Shown one piece after another: positions 1 to 8,618 of a stretch of DNA of 64,000 nt. The DNA is from Bin90 sp965214635. Lineage in GTDB: Bacteria; Chloroflexota; Dehalococcoidia; Lucifugimonadales; JADFKI01. The translations under genes and the position numbers were made by a program. Every line of letters starts with the position of its first letter. Within the stretch, counting starts at the first letter, position 1. Location: positions 2,542,001 to 2,606,000 of the forward strand of contig OZ243964.1 of NCBI GenBank assembly GCA_965214635.1, given 5' to 3'. The notes below the pieces were generated by a model. The model did not search any database, had not been told where the DNA came from, and was given only the letters and a program-made list of their open reading frames with translations.

Positions 1-2
1 TC

Positions 3-347
3 CCGAGGTTGGCAGGTGGAGCGACAGGCACAGGCACGCCATTGCCGCCGCCGTCAGTGCCAGTGTACGCAGGCTGGAACCTGATCCCAGTGCTGGACAT
101 CACAGGCAACGCGCTGGACACGGACCACGCGCTAGGTGCGCGGGACTACCTGCAGAGCCTAGACGATGGGCTGGACTTGGCGCGGGTGCTAGGGTTTGAC
201 ACGATAACGAACCAGTGGCACACGGTGCTGGCGCCTGAGGGCGATGGCCCAGAGGACGGAGACTTGCAGATAGGTTCGGCGTACTGGATCTTCCTGCGGG
301 CATCTGGCACGCTGGTGCCGGGCGAGCGCATAATCCCGGACTCATAA
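3..347 (+). CDS. C-terminal fragment of a large, probably surface-exposed protein (5' end outside window)
   Basis: The reading frame is open from the first bases of the window to a TAA at 345-347, so the start lies upstream. About 114 residues are visible. They are acidic and rich in Gly, Asp and aromatics, with a Gly-Trp-Asn-Leu-Ile-Pro segment followed by Tyr-Trp-Ile-Phe near the end. This resembles the C-terminal cap often seen on secreted repeat or adhesin-like proteins of Chloroflexota. No catalytic motif, membrane anchor or sorting signal is visible. A strong intrinsic terminator follows 63 bases downstream, consistent with this being a real gene end. The function is unknown and the surface location is inference from composition only. 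Confidence 0.6.
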   Translation, partial: PRLAGGATGTGTPLPPPSVPVYAGWNLIPVLDITGNALDTDHALGARDYLQSLDDGLDLARVLGFDTITNQWHTVLAPEGDGPEDGDLQIGSAYWIFLRASGTLVPGERIIPDS

Positions 348-410
348 TCCCGGCCACACAACCCCTAATTACGAAACCGACTCACTAGCACGGAAGACGA
401 CTTGAAGCGC

Positions 411-442
411 GAACCTCCCCCACACTGGGGGAGGTTCTTTTT
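411..442 (+). terminator. Strong rho-independent terminator
   Basis: An 11 bp perfect stem (411-421 with 427-437) with a 5-base loop is followed directly by five T residues. It ends the transcript of the preceding partial gene. The interval 348-698 otherwise holds only a partial copy of this terminator (491-508) and the amidase promoter. Confidence 0.9.
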
Positions 443-490
443 GGGGGCATCGAGACCGATTGTGCGTGTTGCGCGTTCGCTATTTCTATC

Positions 491-508
491 GGGGGAGGTT
501 CTCTTTTT
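491..508 (+). repeat. Partial direct copy of the terminator 3' half
   Basis: The 12-base G-rich 3' arm of the terminator at 411-442 (five G, then AGGTTCT) recurs here, followed by a pyrimidine run ending in five T. The matching 5' arm is absent, so it cannot fold into a terminator itself. It looks like a degenerate partial duplication. Confidence 0.5.
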
Positions 509-579
509 GACGGGCGCACGATTAGCCGCTGCTTGCCAGGGTCAGGGAAAGCGCACTTTCCAGCGAACTGCTCGCCCGC

Positions 580-608
580 TTGACAGCTTCCCCGCAGCCG
601 CCTAGCAT
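580..608 (+). promoter_or_regulatory. Sigma-70-type promoter for the amidase gene
   Basis: A perfect -35 TTGACA (580-585) is followed by a 17-base spacer and TAGCAT (603-608). Transcription would start near 615, giving a leader of about 85 bases before the amidase start at 699. Confidence 0.55.
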
Positions 609-698
609 AGGATTATGCCACGCTCCGGCAAGGCTATCTTGTGGGAGCGCGCTGAATCTCTATACGATAATTCTCAGTTGACCATAGCGAGGAATCTC

Positions 699-2138
699 AT
701 GAGTACAACCCACAATCTTGACGAGTCCCTGGCGTTTGCGCCTGCGACCGAACTGCGGCGCCTCATCGCCGACAAGCAGGTGTCGCCGGTGGAACTGACG
801 GCACTGTATTACGAGCGAATAGAGCGGCTCGACCCTCAGCTGAACGCCTACCTGACGCTGACGCAGGATGCGGCGATGGACGCAGCTGCTGCCGCTGAGC
901 AAGCCGTCATGCGCGGCGACGATCTCGGGGCGCTGCACGGAGTCCCTATCTCTATTAAAGACTTGGAAATCACGAAAGGCGTCCGCACTACGAGCGGCTC
1001 ACTTGCGTTCAAAGATCGCATCCCGGAGGAGGATTCGGTTGTGGTGGAGCGTGTGCTCGGCGCAGGCGCAATTATGCTGGGCAAGACAAACACGCCCGAG
1101 TTTGGGCATCGCGGCACGACCGAAAATCTGCTCGGAGATGCATGCCGCAACCCATGGAACACCGAGCGCACTTCGGGCGGCTCGAGCGGCGGTGCGGCGG
1201 CAGCACTTGTGGCAGGGCTGTGTCCCATATCCACGGGCAGCGACGGCGGCGGCTCTATACGCATCCCCGCCAGCTTCTGCGGCGTCTACGGCATAAAGCC
1301 AACGCAGGGTAGGGTGCCGCGCTACGGTGGCAAAGGAGCACCCGCCGTAGCCAACCAGACTAGCCAATCCGGCCCCATCACGCGCACGGTGGCGGACGCT
1401 GCGTTGCTGCTGCAAGTCCTCGCCGGCTGGGACGCCCGCGATGTTACATCCCTGCGCGACACTCCCGCCGACTACACTGCCGCCCTCGATGCTGACATAG
1501 ACGGGCTGCGAATGGCGTGGAGCGCCGATTTCGGCTATGCCGCCGTCGACCCCGAAGTCGTGTCCGTGTGTGTCGGCGCAGCAAAGGTGTTCGAAGATGC
1601 GGGATGTGGCGTGAACTATGACGGCTTCGGCTTCGAGTCGCCGCAAGAGGCGTTCCGTGTCATCTTCACCACGAACACCTACGCCTCGCAGGGCTATTTG
1701 CTGCACGACCGTCCGGACGAGCTTACGGATTATGCTCGCGACGGGATGGAGCGTGGCGCGGCGTACACAGCGGCGGATTATGCCAAGGCGCTAGGCGAAT
1801 TAGACCAATTGCGTGGGCAGTTTGACGCACTTTTCGACGAGTACGACCTACTGCTGTCACCCACGATGGCTGTGCCGGCGTTCCGAGTCAACGAGCATCC
1901 AGCCACGATTGGCGGACAGGCTCAGGTGGATGCGTTCTTCGGCTACCTGCCGTTCACCTACCCCATCAATGCGATAGGGCACCCGGCGGCGAGTGTGCCG
2001 TGCGGGTTCTCTGCCGATGGAATGCCCATCGGGTTGCACATCATCGGTCGCAAGGGGGACGAAGCGACTGTGCTGGCAGCGTCGGCGGCGTTTGAGCGCG
2101 CCATGCCATGGGCAGACAAGCGCCCCGCTGTCTGCTGA
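699..2138 (+). CDS. Amidase (amidase signature family)
   Basis: This 479-residue enzyme should hydrolyse a carboxamide through the Ser-cisSer-Lys triad of the amidase signature family. The expected residues are visible: Lys87 in Ser-Ile-Lys-Asp, cis-Ser at 162/163 in the Gly-Gly-Ser-Ser-Gly loop, and nucleophile Ser186 in the Gly-Gly-Gly-Ser-Ile-Arg motif. The chosen ATG at 699 has a GAGG six to seven bases upstream; the frame is open further back to 615, but those residues are not amidase-like. The length is normal. It is related to GatA, but no gatB or gatC lies nearby and it is transcribed alone, so a catabolic or detoxifying amidase is likelier than the Glu-tRNA amidotransferase subunit. 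The substrate is unknown. Confidence 0.9.
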   Translation: MSTTHNLDESLAFAPATELRRLIADKQVSPVELTALYYERIERLDPQLNAYLTLTQDAAMDAAAAAEQAVMRGDDLGALHGVPISIKDLEITKGVRTTSGSLAFKDRIPEEDSVVVERVLGAGAIMLGKTNTPEFGHRGTTENLLGDACRNPWNTERTSGGSSGGAAAALVAGLCPISTGSDGGGSIRIPASFCGVYGIKPTQGRVPRYGGKGAPAVANQTSQSGPITRTVADAALLLQVLAGWDARDVTSLRDTPADYTAALDADIDGLRMAWSADFGYAAVDPEVVSVCVGAAKVFEDAGCGVNYDGFGFESPQEAFRVIFTTNTYASQGYLLHDRPDELTDYARDGMERGAAYTAADYAKALGELDQLRGQFDALFDEYDLLLSPTMAVPAFRVNEHPATIGGQAQVDAFFGYLPFTYPINAIGHPAASVPCGFSADGMPIGLHIIGRKGDEATVLAASAAFERAMPWADKRPAVC

Positions 2139-2165
2139 ACGAGGCGTATCAGCCGCTAACGCAAA

Positions 2166-2206
2166 AGGGGAATGCCCGCACATGAAGTAGTTGCGGGCAT
2201 TCCCTT
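2166..2206. terminator. Bidirectional terminator between convergent genes
   Basis: A 13 bp perfect stem (2168-2180 with 2192-2204) encloses an 11-base loop. It is flanked by AAAAG on the left and TTGTGTTGT on the right, so it can serve both the amidase (+) and the DUF1501 gene (-), which converge here. Confidence 0.8.
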
Positions 2207-2237
2207 GTGTTGTATGACGCTCTGTAACTAGGTGGGC

Positions 2238-3380
2238 TTACGCCTGCTTAGAGACGAAGTCGAACTGCTCATAGTTGCCGTTGGTGGCGTAGGCGGGGTC
2301 TACGCCTAGCCAGCGGTCGGCGATTGTGGAGTATGTGCTGCGGAAGTCGTTGCTGAAGTGCAGGTCGCCCTCAAGCTGCTTGTCGTCTTCCAGCGAGGGG
2401 AACTCGCCGTACATGCCGCCCTTAACATCGCCGCCGATGACGAAGGCTACGCCGCCGGAGCCGTGGTCGGTGCCAGCGCCGTTGTCTTTGATGCGCCTGC
2501 CGAACTCTGAGAACAGCAGCAGCAGCACATCGTTCTCCCTGCCGTGCTCGCGCATATCGTCCATGAAGTCGCCCACAGCGCCAGACACATCCTGCCACAG
2601 CTTGGCGTGGCTAGTCAGCTCGGAGGCGTGGGTGTCGAAGCTGCCGTGCTGCGTGTAGTACACGCGGGTGCCGAGGTCGGCAGTCATTACCTGCGCGATT
2701 GCCTTCATGTTCTGCGCGATGTCGTTGTCAGCGTACTCGATGCTGGAGCTGTAGCGCTGCGGCGCCACGCGCAGGATGTCCGCACCCTTGAGGGCGTCGG
2801 TGCCGGTCTGCGATATGAAGTTGGCGATGGCATCCTTGCCAGAGCCGCCGTACATCTGCTTGAATGCTTCTATCGCAAGGTTGCGGGCGGCTTCGTCCTT
2901 GATGTCCGGGAACAAGCCATAGGTCTCGATGTTGCCCACGGATGCCACAGGCACGCCCTTGGCATAGAGAGCACGAGGCAGGCCACGCCCGAAGTTCACA
3001 CCCGTCAACACATTGTCGGCGTTGGGGTCAAGCTCGCGGATAACCTTGCCGAGCCAGCCCTCTTCGCCCACCTGCTCGCTTTCGGCGGTGTGCCACACAT
3101 CCATCGAGCGGAAGTGCGAGCGGTTCGGGTTGGGGTAGCCCACGCCGTTGATGAGCGCCACCTTGCCCTCGTCCCACAGCGCCTTGATGGGGGCGAGCGT
3201 AGGGTTCAACCCCAGCTTGTCGTCCAACTTCAGCACTTCATCCTGCGGGATGTTCACGAAGGGGCGGTTGTCGTAGTAGCGTTCGTCGTTATAGGGAATG
3301 ACCGTGTTGAGCGCATCGTTGCCACCCGAGAGCTGCAACACCACAACCGTCTTGTTATGTCCGTTGCCGTTAGTCGCCAT
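2238..3380 (-). CDS. DUF1501 family protein
   Basis: This 380-residue protein shows the DUF1501 hallmarks: an N-terminal beta strand followed by Leu-Ser-Gly-Gly-Asn-Asp, Asn-Arg-Ser-His-Phe, and a late Gly-Thr-Asp-His-Gly segment. Members share the alkaline-phosphatase/sulfatase fold and are usually encoded next to DUF1800 proteins, as here. The ATG at 3380 is chosen because AGGAG and AAGGA precede it; nine extra upstream residues are unlikely. Many relatives carry a Tat signal peptide, but none is present, so this copy looks cytoplasmic or exported by another route. The substrate is unknown. It is the third gene of a DUF1800-NHL-DUF1501 group, with a 268-base gap (3381-3648) that may hold its own promoter. 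Confidence 0.85.
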   Translation of the reverse strand: MATNGNGHNKTVVVLQLSGGNDALNTVIPYNDERYYDNRPFVNIPQDEVLKLDDKLGLNPTLAPIKALWDEGKVALINGVGYPNPNRSHFRSMDVWHTAESEQVGEEGWLGKVIRELDPNADNVLTGVNFGRGLPRALYAKGVPVASVGNIETYGLFPDIKDEAARNLAIEAFKQMYGGSGKDAIANFISQTGTDALKGADILRVAPQRYSSSIEYADNDIAQNMKAIAQVMTADLGTRVYYTQHGSFDTHASELTSHAKLWQDVSGAVGDFMDDMREHGRENDVLLLLFSEFGRRIKDNGAGTDHGSGGVAFVIGGDVKGGMYGEFPSLEDDKQLEGDLHFSNDFRSTYSTIADRWLGVDPAYATNGNYEQFDFVSKQA

Positions 3381-3648
3381 TTTCCTTCTCCTCACATAAA
3401 GCTTCACTAACGATTTTTCAGGTCATATTGTATTGGTTTGTAATCAGCGATCTTTCATGCCTAACAACCACAGACTCCACGATAGCAAGCCTATCGATTA
3501 AGGCGGTCTTTCACATTGCTGCATAGCGTTTGAGTATATGCTCAATATCTCTGATTGGATATTACTTGACACTGCATCATTCGTCAAATTGCGTCTTATG
3601 CACTCATGCACTCAAGGAAATTGTAAAAGTTCAGTTATTGACTTGCGA

Positions 3649-4668
3649 CTAATCGCTTGCGCAGCGATACACCTGTATGCGGTGGCGGTTGCTTTCGGTT
3701 ACGAACAGCCGCCCCTTGCCGTCCAGTTTGACGGACATCGGCGACCAGAAGAACTTCTCGATGTGGGACGACACTTCGTGCGGGTCGTCGGCGTCGAAGA
3801 ACTCTATTTCCGGCTCCAGATTGGCGCGAGAGCGGGCATCGCCTTCCTCAATGTTGATGTTCAGGAAGTTTATCGCCCACTTGGACAGGGTGGCACTGCC
3901 GCGCAAGATTTGGGCAAAGCTGCCGTCTTCGCGAAACGCCTGCACGCGCTCATTGCCCCAGTCGGCGACATACACACTCCCGTCGGCGTCCACCGCCACG
4001 CTTGCGGGCTTGACCAGCTGACCCTCGCCACGCCCTAGCTCGCCGTATGCACACACGAATGTGCCGTCAGGGGTGAAGCGCGCGATGCGGTCGTTGCCCC
4101 AGTCGGCCGCGTACACATCGCCGTTGGGCGCGACGGTGATGCCCCAGGGCATGGACAGCAGCCCCTCGCCTATGGCGGCTAGGAACACGCCGGTGGGCGA
4201 AAACTTTTGGATGCGGTTGTTGTAAGTATCGCTGACATAGATGCTGCCATCTGCGTCGAACGCAATGCCGGACGGGCCGTCCAATTCGCCCTCGCCGCTA
4301 CCGTGCGTCCCCCAGCAGCGGATGAACTTTCCGTCTGCGTCGAAGGCGCTGATGCGGTGGCTATGTTCGTCGCTGATATAGATGTTGCCGTGTGCATCCT
4401 CTGCGCCGCAGGTCATCCATATGAACTGCCCATCGCCATCGCCGTATGCGCCGAATGTGCCGTAGTATTCGCTGTCCAAGTCGCACACGGTAACGCGCAC
4501 ACCCCTGTTCACGCCCTCCAGAGAGCGGTTGACCACATAGAGCCGCCCGTTGCTTGCCGGCACGCAGTCGGTGGGGTAGTAGAAGCCGCGCCCTTCCATT
4601 GCAGACAGCCCGATGGTGTAGTCATAGGTGAGGATGTCGGCTTTTTGCGTCTTTTGTGTAGTGGTCAT
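3649..4668 (-). CDS. NHL-repeat beta-propeller protein
   Basis: This 339-residue protein is built almost entirely of NHL-type repeats. The recurring pattern is Gly-Gln/Leu followed by hydrophobic residues, then Asp-Gly-Ser-Val/Ile-Tyr-Val-(Ser/Ala)-Asp and Asn-(Asp/Glu)-Arg-Ile/Val, roughly every 45-50 residues, enough for a six-bladed propeller. Such domains bind ligands or partner proteins, and some are peptidyl lyases, but no catalytic Zn/Ca site can be assigned. No signal peptide is visible. It lies 43 bases downstream of the DUF1800 gene on the same strand, so the two are probably cotranscribed. A structural or recognition partner of the DUF1800/DUF1501 pair is inference. Confidence 0.85.
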   Translation of the reverse strand: MTTTQKTQKADILTYDYTIGLSAMEGRGFYYPTDCVPASNGRLYVVNRSLEGVNRGVRVTVCDLDSEYYGTFGAYGDGDGQFIWMTCGAEDAHGNIYISDEHSHRISAFDADGKFIRCWGTHGSGEGELDGPSGIAFDADGSIYVSDTYNNRIQKFSPTGVFLAAIGEGLLSMPWGITVAPNGDVYAADWGNDRIARFTPDGTFVCAYGELGRGEGQLVKPASVAVDADGSVYVADWGNERVQAFREDGSFAQILRGSATLSKWAINFLNINIEEGDARSRANLEPEIEFFDADDPHEVSSHIEKFFWSPMSVKLDGKGRLFVTESNRHRIQVYRCASD

Positions 4669-4711
4669 GGGATGAGAGGCTTTCAGTCGGTCCCTATGCT
4701 CTGTTGCTGCT

Positions 4712-6130
4712 CTATGCTCGTTGGAACTCGTGAGTGGCGGCGGTTAGGCGGATGAGGCCGGCAACCTTGTCTCGGGAACGGCCGGGGCCGGTGCTGTCGG
4801 CAAAGCGCTCCAGCACCTCGCGCGTGTCATCGCTGACGCCGATAACCCCCATCTGATATAGACAGGCGTCCACTAGGCGCGCCGGCGATGTGGCGTATTC
4901 GTCGTCCATCACGGCGTCTACCATTGCGCGGACGCCGGGCATGTCCACATCGCCGAACTGCTCGGATGTGAAGTTGATGCGCTCTACCAGCGTGCCAGTG
5001 TCCACCCACTCTGTGCCCTGATGCCAACCCTCCACGCTAGGTGGGTTGTTGAGCTGCTGCCCCATGAAGACCATCTGCTCCGTTCGGTTGATGATTTGGC
5101 GGCGCGGCCTATCGAATTCTCCGGTGAGCCGAAGCACGCCCGCCACTAGTTCGGCGGGGCTTTTCACCTTTTCGTAGCGGATGCTCTCCTCCTTGAAGAA
5201 GTCGGATGTGAACAGCGTCTGCAGCATGGCGGTGATGTCATAACCGCTGTCGAAGTATGCGTCCGCGAGCGTTTGGACGGCATCGGCGTCGCGCGGCGGT
5301 GTGTAGGGCCAGGATGGCACGGGCGGCTCATCCGCCACGAAGAAGTGGTACATGTGCCGGGCGATGAACTGCGCCGTCGCCTGCTGCTGGCAGATGATTT
5401 CCACGATGTCTTCGCCGTTGAAGTTGCCCGTCTGCCCTAAGAAGGTCTTGTCGCCCTCATCGTGGTCTTCGGCGCGATAGTCAAAGTGCCAGCTTATCCG
5501 GCCGTAGGGCCAGTCCGAGTCGCGCTCGGAGCGCAGCACCATGTACTCGGTGTTGCCGATAGTCCAGCCAGTGAAGGCGCGGGACGCCTCTTTGATGTCT
5601 GTCTCGCTGTAGCTGCCTACGCCCATGCTGAACAGCTCTAGTAGCTCGCGCCCATAGTTCTCGTTGATGGCGCCCTTGTGGTTGTCGTGATTGTCTAGCC
5701 ACACAATCATCGCCGGGTCGCGCGAGAGTTCGACGAGCAGCGTCTTGAAGTTGCCCATCCCGTGCTTGCGGAACATCCGTATCTGGTTCCACAGCACCTT
5801 GCCGTGGATGACCTTGGGGTAGCCGGTGGCGAAGATGTTGTGCCAAAACAGCGCCATCTTCTCGCGCAGCGGGGCGTTGGTGGTAACCATGCGATAGAGC
5901 CAGTTTTCGCCGGGAGAGCGCGGCGCCATCATACCAGACTGCTCATGGTGGTAGCGGCGAACCATGTAGTCGCCCATCCATTGCGGGTCGGTCGGGTTCA
6001 GCAGCTCCGCAAGTGCGCCATCGTAGCCCATATCGGCGTATCGCTCTATATCGGTGCGCGTTGCGCCAAAGCCGGCGCGCCGCAACAGGTGCGCTGTCAG
6101 CTCAAGGTCTCTCTTCGTCTCGACAACCAT
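4712..6130 (-). CDS. DUF1800 family protein
   Basis: This 472-residue protein begins with the typical DUF1800 sequence (Leu-Leu-Arg-Arg-Ala-Gly-Phe-Gly near residue 17). It contains the conserved Phe-Trp-His-Asn motif, Leu-Leu-Glu-Leu-Phe-Ser-Met-Gly-Val-Gly, and Phe-Thr-Gly-Trp. The ATG at 6130 has AGGAG seven bases upstream, and seven further upstream codons are excluded. DUF1800 proteins are widely paired with DUF1501 proteins; their biochemical role is unknown. It is the first gene of the minus-strand group. The 333-base region 6131-6463, shared with the divergent MFS gene, is AT-rich and holds the promoters of both. Confidence 0.88.
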   Translation of the reverse strand: MVVETKRDLELTAHLLRRAGFGATRTDIERYADMGYDGALAELLNPTDPQWMGDYMVRRYHHEQSGMMAPRSPGENWLYRMVTTNAPLREKMALFWHNIFATGYPKVIHGKVLWNQIRMFRKHGMGNFKTLLVELSRDPAMIVWLDNHDNHKGAINENYGRELLELFSMGVGSYSETDIKEASRAFTGWTIGNTEYMVLRSERDSDWPYGRISWHFDYRAEDHDEGDKTFLGQTGNFNGEDIVEIICQQQATAQFIARHMYHFFVADEPPVPSWPYTPPRDADAVQTLADAYFDSGYDITAMLQTLFTSDFFKEESIRYEKVKSPAELVAGVLRLTGEFDRPRRQIINRTEQMVFMGQQLNNPPSVEGWHQGTEWVDTGTLVERINFTSEQFGDVDMPGVRAMVDAVMDDEYATSPARLVDACLYQMGVIGVSDDTREVLERFADSTGPGRSRDKVAGLIRLTAATHEFQRA

Positions 6131-6270
6131 TGCGTTTCTCCTGTTAGACACGATTCGGTTGTGTGTCAGCCAGCCGGTTAGCCAGCGTATCTTGGGGTGC
6201 GCTTGCCCCTTGTATTTTCGTCAAGGCGGCCTTTTAACGCATCCCCAAATCATCGGATTATTCTAGGGAA

Positions 6271-6279
6271 AGTATATCA
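6271..6279 (-). promoter_or_regulatory. Candidate extended -10 promoter for the DUF1800 operon
   Basis: Read on the minus strand this is TG-A-TATACT, an extended -10 element. No good -35 lies 17 bases upstream, though a TTGAAA occurs at 19. It is about 140 bases upstream of the DUF1800 start. Confidence 0.35.
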
Positions 6280-6463
6280 CAAGAGTTTGGTGTGTTTTCA
6301 ATATATTCAGGAAAAATATGAGTGGTATGAATGCGAGGGTATTGCTTCCGCATAAACCTATGCGGTCATAGATGCTGTCTCTGTGTGGTGGTGGATGTTG
6401 CGTTAACATGGATTTAGGATTCGAACGCCTAATCGCTTGGATTGGGAGTATAATGCTAAGGAT

Positions 6464-7777
6464 ATGAGCGTGAGAAAAGGCGTCCACAGGGGCCAGCGCA
6501 ATCGGCTGTACTACGGCTGGGTGATTGTGATTGTGATGGCGTGTGCCGGCGCTGTGAGTATGGCGATGGGGTCGCTGAACTTCGGGCTGTTCATCAAGCC
6601 GATGGGCGACAGCCTGATGATAGGGCGCTCGTGGTTCGGTTGGGCGCAGACGGCGCGTCAGCTTTCCAGCTCGGTTACCAGCCCTGCCGTCGGCTGGCTC
6701 ATCGACCGCTACGGCTCGCGGGTGATGCTGCCGGCGTCTGCGCTGGTAACGGGCGGCGCGATGATTGCGCTTGCGTTCATGACCGACGCTTGGCACTTGG
6801 TTGCGCTCTACGCCGTAATGGGGCTTGTCGGGATGAGCGGGCCGGGCGCGCTGGTAACATCCGTTCCCGTGCTGAAATGGTTCGTGCGGGAGCGTGGGCG
6901 CGCCATATCCTACATGGCGCTGGGCATCCCCATCGGCGCTGTGGTGTTTGTGCCGCTCACGCAGGTGTTTATCGACCGCTGGGGCTGGGAAATGGCGTGG
7001 ATAATCCTCGCCTGCATCGGCATCGGCGTCATTGTGCCAATGTCTGCCATATTTGTGCGCCGACAACCGGAGGACATGGGCTTGCTGCCGGACGGGGACG
7101 AGCCGGGCGCTCCTGCTGACGGCGTGGACGCGCAGGCAGATGCGCCTGACGCTGCGCAGGACGAAGTGTCCTGGACCGTGGGCGAGTCGGTTCGGACGCC
7201 GGCGTTTTGGGGGCTTGTGGTGGTGTTCACGATGGTGTCGCTGGCGGTGGGGACGGTCGCTGTGCATCGCATAGCGGACTTTGCGGACAGGGGCTTTGAC
7301 ACCACGCTGATTTCGTATGCGACGGCGTTTGACGCTGTGTGCGCTGGTGTGGCGACATTTGCGTTTGGGATGCTGGTGCGGGTGCTGCCGGCGCGGGTGC
7401 TGGGCGGCGTCGGCTTTTCCCTGCTGGCAATCGCAAGTGTCATGACCATCTATGCTGCGGACAACCTGATTATGTTCAGCTCTATGGCGGTGTTCGGCTT
7501 GGGCATAGGCGGGATGATGTTCTTGCAGAACTTCATCTGGGCAGACTACTTCGGGCGCGAGTTCGTGGGCAGCATACGGGGCATCGCCACGCCAATCAAC
7601 CTGACGGTCGGGGGCATCGGTGCGCCGCTCGCGGGGTATGTGCACGAGTGGACGGGTTCGTACAGCATAATGTGGTGGGTGGGCGTATGTCTGATGGTGT
7701 GCTCTACGCTGCTGCTGCTGGCAACGCCGCCGCCGGTCAAGCGAACGGCACGGGCGAGCGATACCCTGCACCGCTGA
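6464..7777 (+). CDS. Major facilitator superfamily transporter
   Basis: This is a protein of about 437 residues with twelve predicted hydrophobic segments, a central hydrophilic acidic loop near residues 205-235, and the MFS loop motif Asp-Arg-Tyr-Gly-Ser-Arg after helix 2. The N-terminal Tyr-Tyr-Gly-Trp and the overall pattern are like the OFA/monocarboxylate group of inner-membrane carriers, but the substrate cannot be deduced. The start is uncertain: ATG 6464 or GTG 6470, the latter having AAGGA seven bases upstream. A perfect TATAAT (6449-6454) lies so close that the mRNA would have almost no leader. It is transcribed alone, divergently from the DUF1800 operon and convergently with the cobalamin cluster. 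Confidence 0.85.
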   Translation: MSVRKGVHRGQRNRLYYGWVIVIVMACAGAVSMAMGSLNFGLFIKPMGDSLMIGRSWFGWAQTARQLSSSVTSPAVGWLIDRYGSRVMLPASALVTGGAMIALAFMTDAWHLVALYAVMGLVGMSGPGALVTSVPVLKWFVRERGRAISYMALGIPIGAVVFVPLTQVFIDRWGWEMAWIILACIGIGVIVPMSAIFVRRQPEDMGLLPDGDEPGAPADGVDAQADAPDAAQDEVSWTVGESVRTPAFWGLVVVFTMVSLAVGTVAVHRIADFADRGFDTTLISYATAFDAVCAGVATFAFGMLVRVLPARVLGGVGFSLLAIASVMTIYAADNLIMFSSMAVFGLGIGGMMFLQNFIWADYFGREFVGSIRGIATPINLTVGGIGAPLAGYVHEWTGSYSIMWWVGVCLMVCSTLLLLATPPPVKRTARASDTLHR

Positions 7778-7895
7778 TACGGCTTTCACACGCTTCGTCT
7801 AGTCCATCTAGCAAGTGTCGCGCACACAGGCGGTTCACACTGCGGCATATGTGGCAACTTGGCTGATAACTCGAGGCGACCAGCCTGTTCGGGCA

Positions 7896-8558
7896 TCACG
7901 ATGTTGGGAATGCCAAGATGGTCAGGTCGCTGAACTCGGTGGTGTCGGCGGCGAGGGATGCGAGCGTGTGCGTTGCCACGCTTTCGCCGTCGAGGGTGAG
8001 GCGTTGCAGCACAACCACAGGCGTACTAGGCGCTGCGCCGTCGGCGAGCAGCCTTGTGGCGATGGCGGTAGGCATCAGGTCGTATGGGCGCGGCAATGCG
8101 ATAACGCTGCGCCGCCGCTGCCCTATGAGCAGCTCGGACAGCTCGGCTAACCCTTCTTCGTGGCCGTCCCGCGCATGCAGGGTGATGAACACCGACGCCT
8201 CCATCGCCAAGCCTAGCCGCGCGCATGCCACCTGCACCGAGCTGATGCCGGGTATAAGCTCCACATCCGCAAGGCGGCGCACTCGGTCTAGCAGCTCCTT
8301 TGCAGAGAAGTTAAGGTCGCCCCAAGCACAGACCACGCAGCGTTTGCCATCGTTCGCATGCGCCGCCAAGCGTTCCAGAACCTGCACTTGGTTGCGGTAT
8401 CGCATCGCTAGCGCCTCGCCCGCAATCCATCGACGGACGGGCTGCAGCACGGTCTCGAATCCTGCTACATAGTCGGCGCTGCGTATGGCGTCCCGCGCCT
8501 TGAGCGTCAGTAGCTCGGGGTCGCCGGGGCCAACGCCCACGATGGTTATCTTTGCCAT
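7896..8558 (-). CDS. cbiE: Cobalt-precorrin-7 / precorrin-6Y C5-methyltransferase, CbiE subunit
   Basis: This 220-residue protein has the tetrapyrrole methylase signature (Gly-Val-Gly-Pro-Gly-Asp-Pro near residue 7) and the CbiE-specific Ala-Gly-Phe-Glu-Thr-Val-Leu segment. It would use S-adenosylmethionine to methylate C5 of the corrin ring. It corresponds only to the N-terminal half of CobL; the decarboxylating CbiT partner is not encoded here. The start ATG has AGGAG nine bases upstream. It is the last gene of the minus-strand cobalamin cluster and the only corrin-ring methylase in the window. The remaining ring enzymes are elsewhere, or this copy is a remnant of a formerly complete pathway. 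Confidence 0.88.
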   Translation of the reverse strand: MAKITIVGVGPGDPELLTLKARDAIRSADYVAGFETVLQPVRRWIAGEALAMRYRNQVQVLERLAAHANDGKRCVVCAWGDLNFSAKELLDRVRRLADVELIPGISSVQVACARLGLAMEASVFITLHARDGHEEGLAELSELLIGQRRRSVIALPRPYDLMPTAIATRLLADGAAPSTPVVVLQRLTLDGESVATHTLASLAADTTEFSDLTILAFPTS

Positions 8559-8618
8559 ATTCCGTATCTCCTATGCCGATGTTTTCGGCTTTTGGTGTTT
8601 GCAAGCCTATGCCTAGAA

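Noticed and set aside
402..605. Open frame of 67 codons on the plus strand between the first gene and the amidase
   Set aside because: It starts just before a strong terminator hairpin, runs through it, has no SD and encodes low-complexity sequence.
2544..3410. Long plus-strand frame opposite the DUF1501 gene
   Set aside because: It is a GC-rich shadow of the minus-strand gene; the translation is Val/His/Arg-rich with no domain.
6263..7789. 508-codon minus-strand frame opposite the MFS gene
   Set aside because: Extremely His/Arg/Pro-rich translation with no recognisable features; it is the antisense shadow of a clear twelve-helix transporter.
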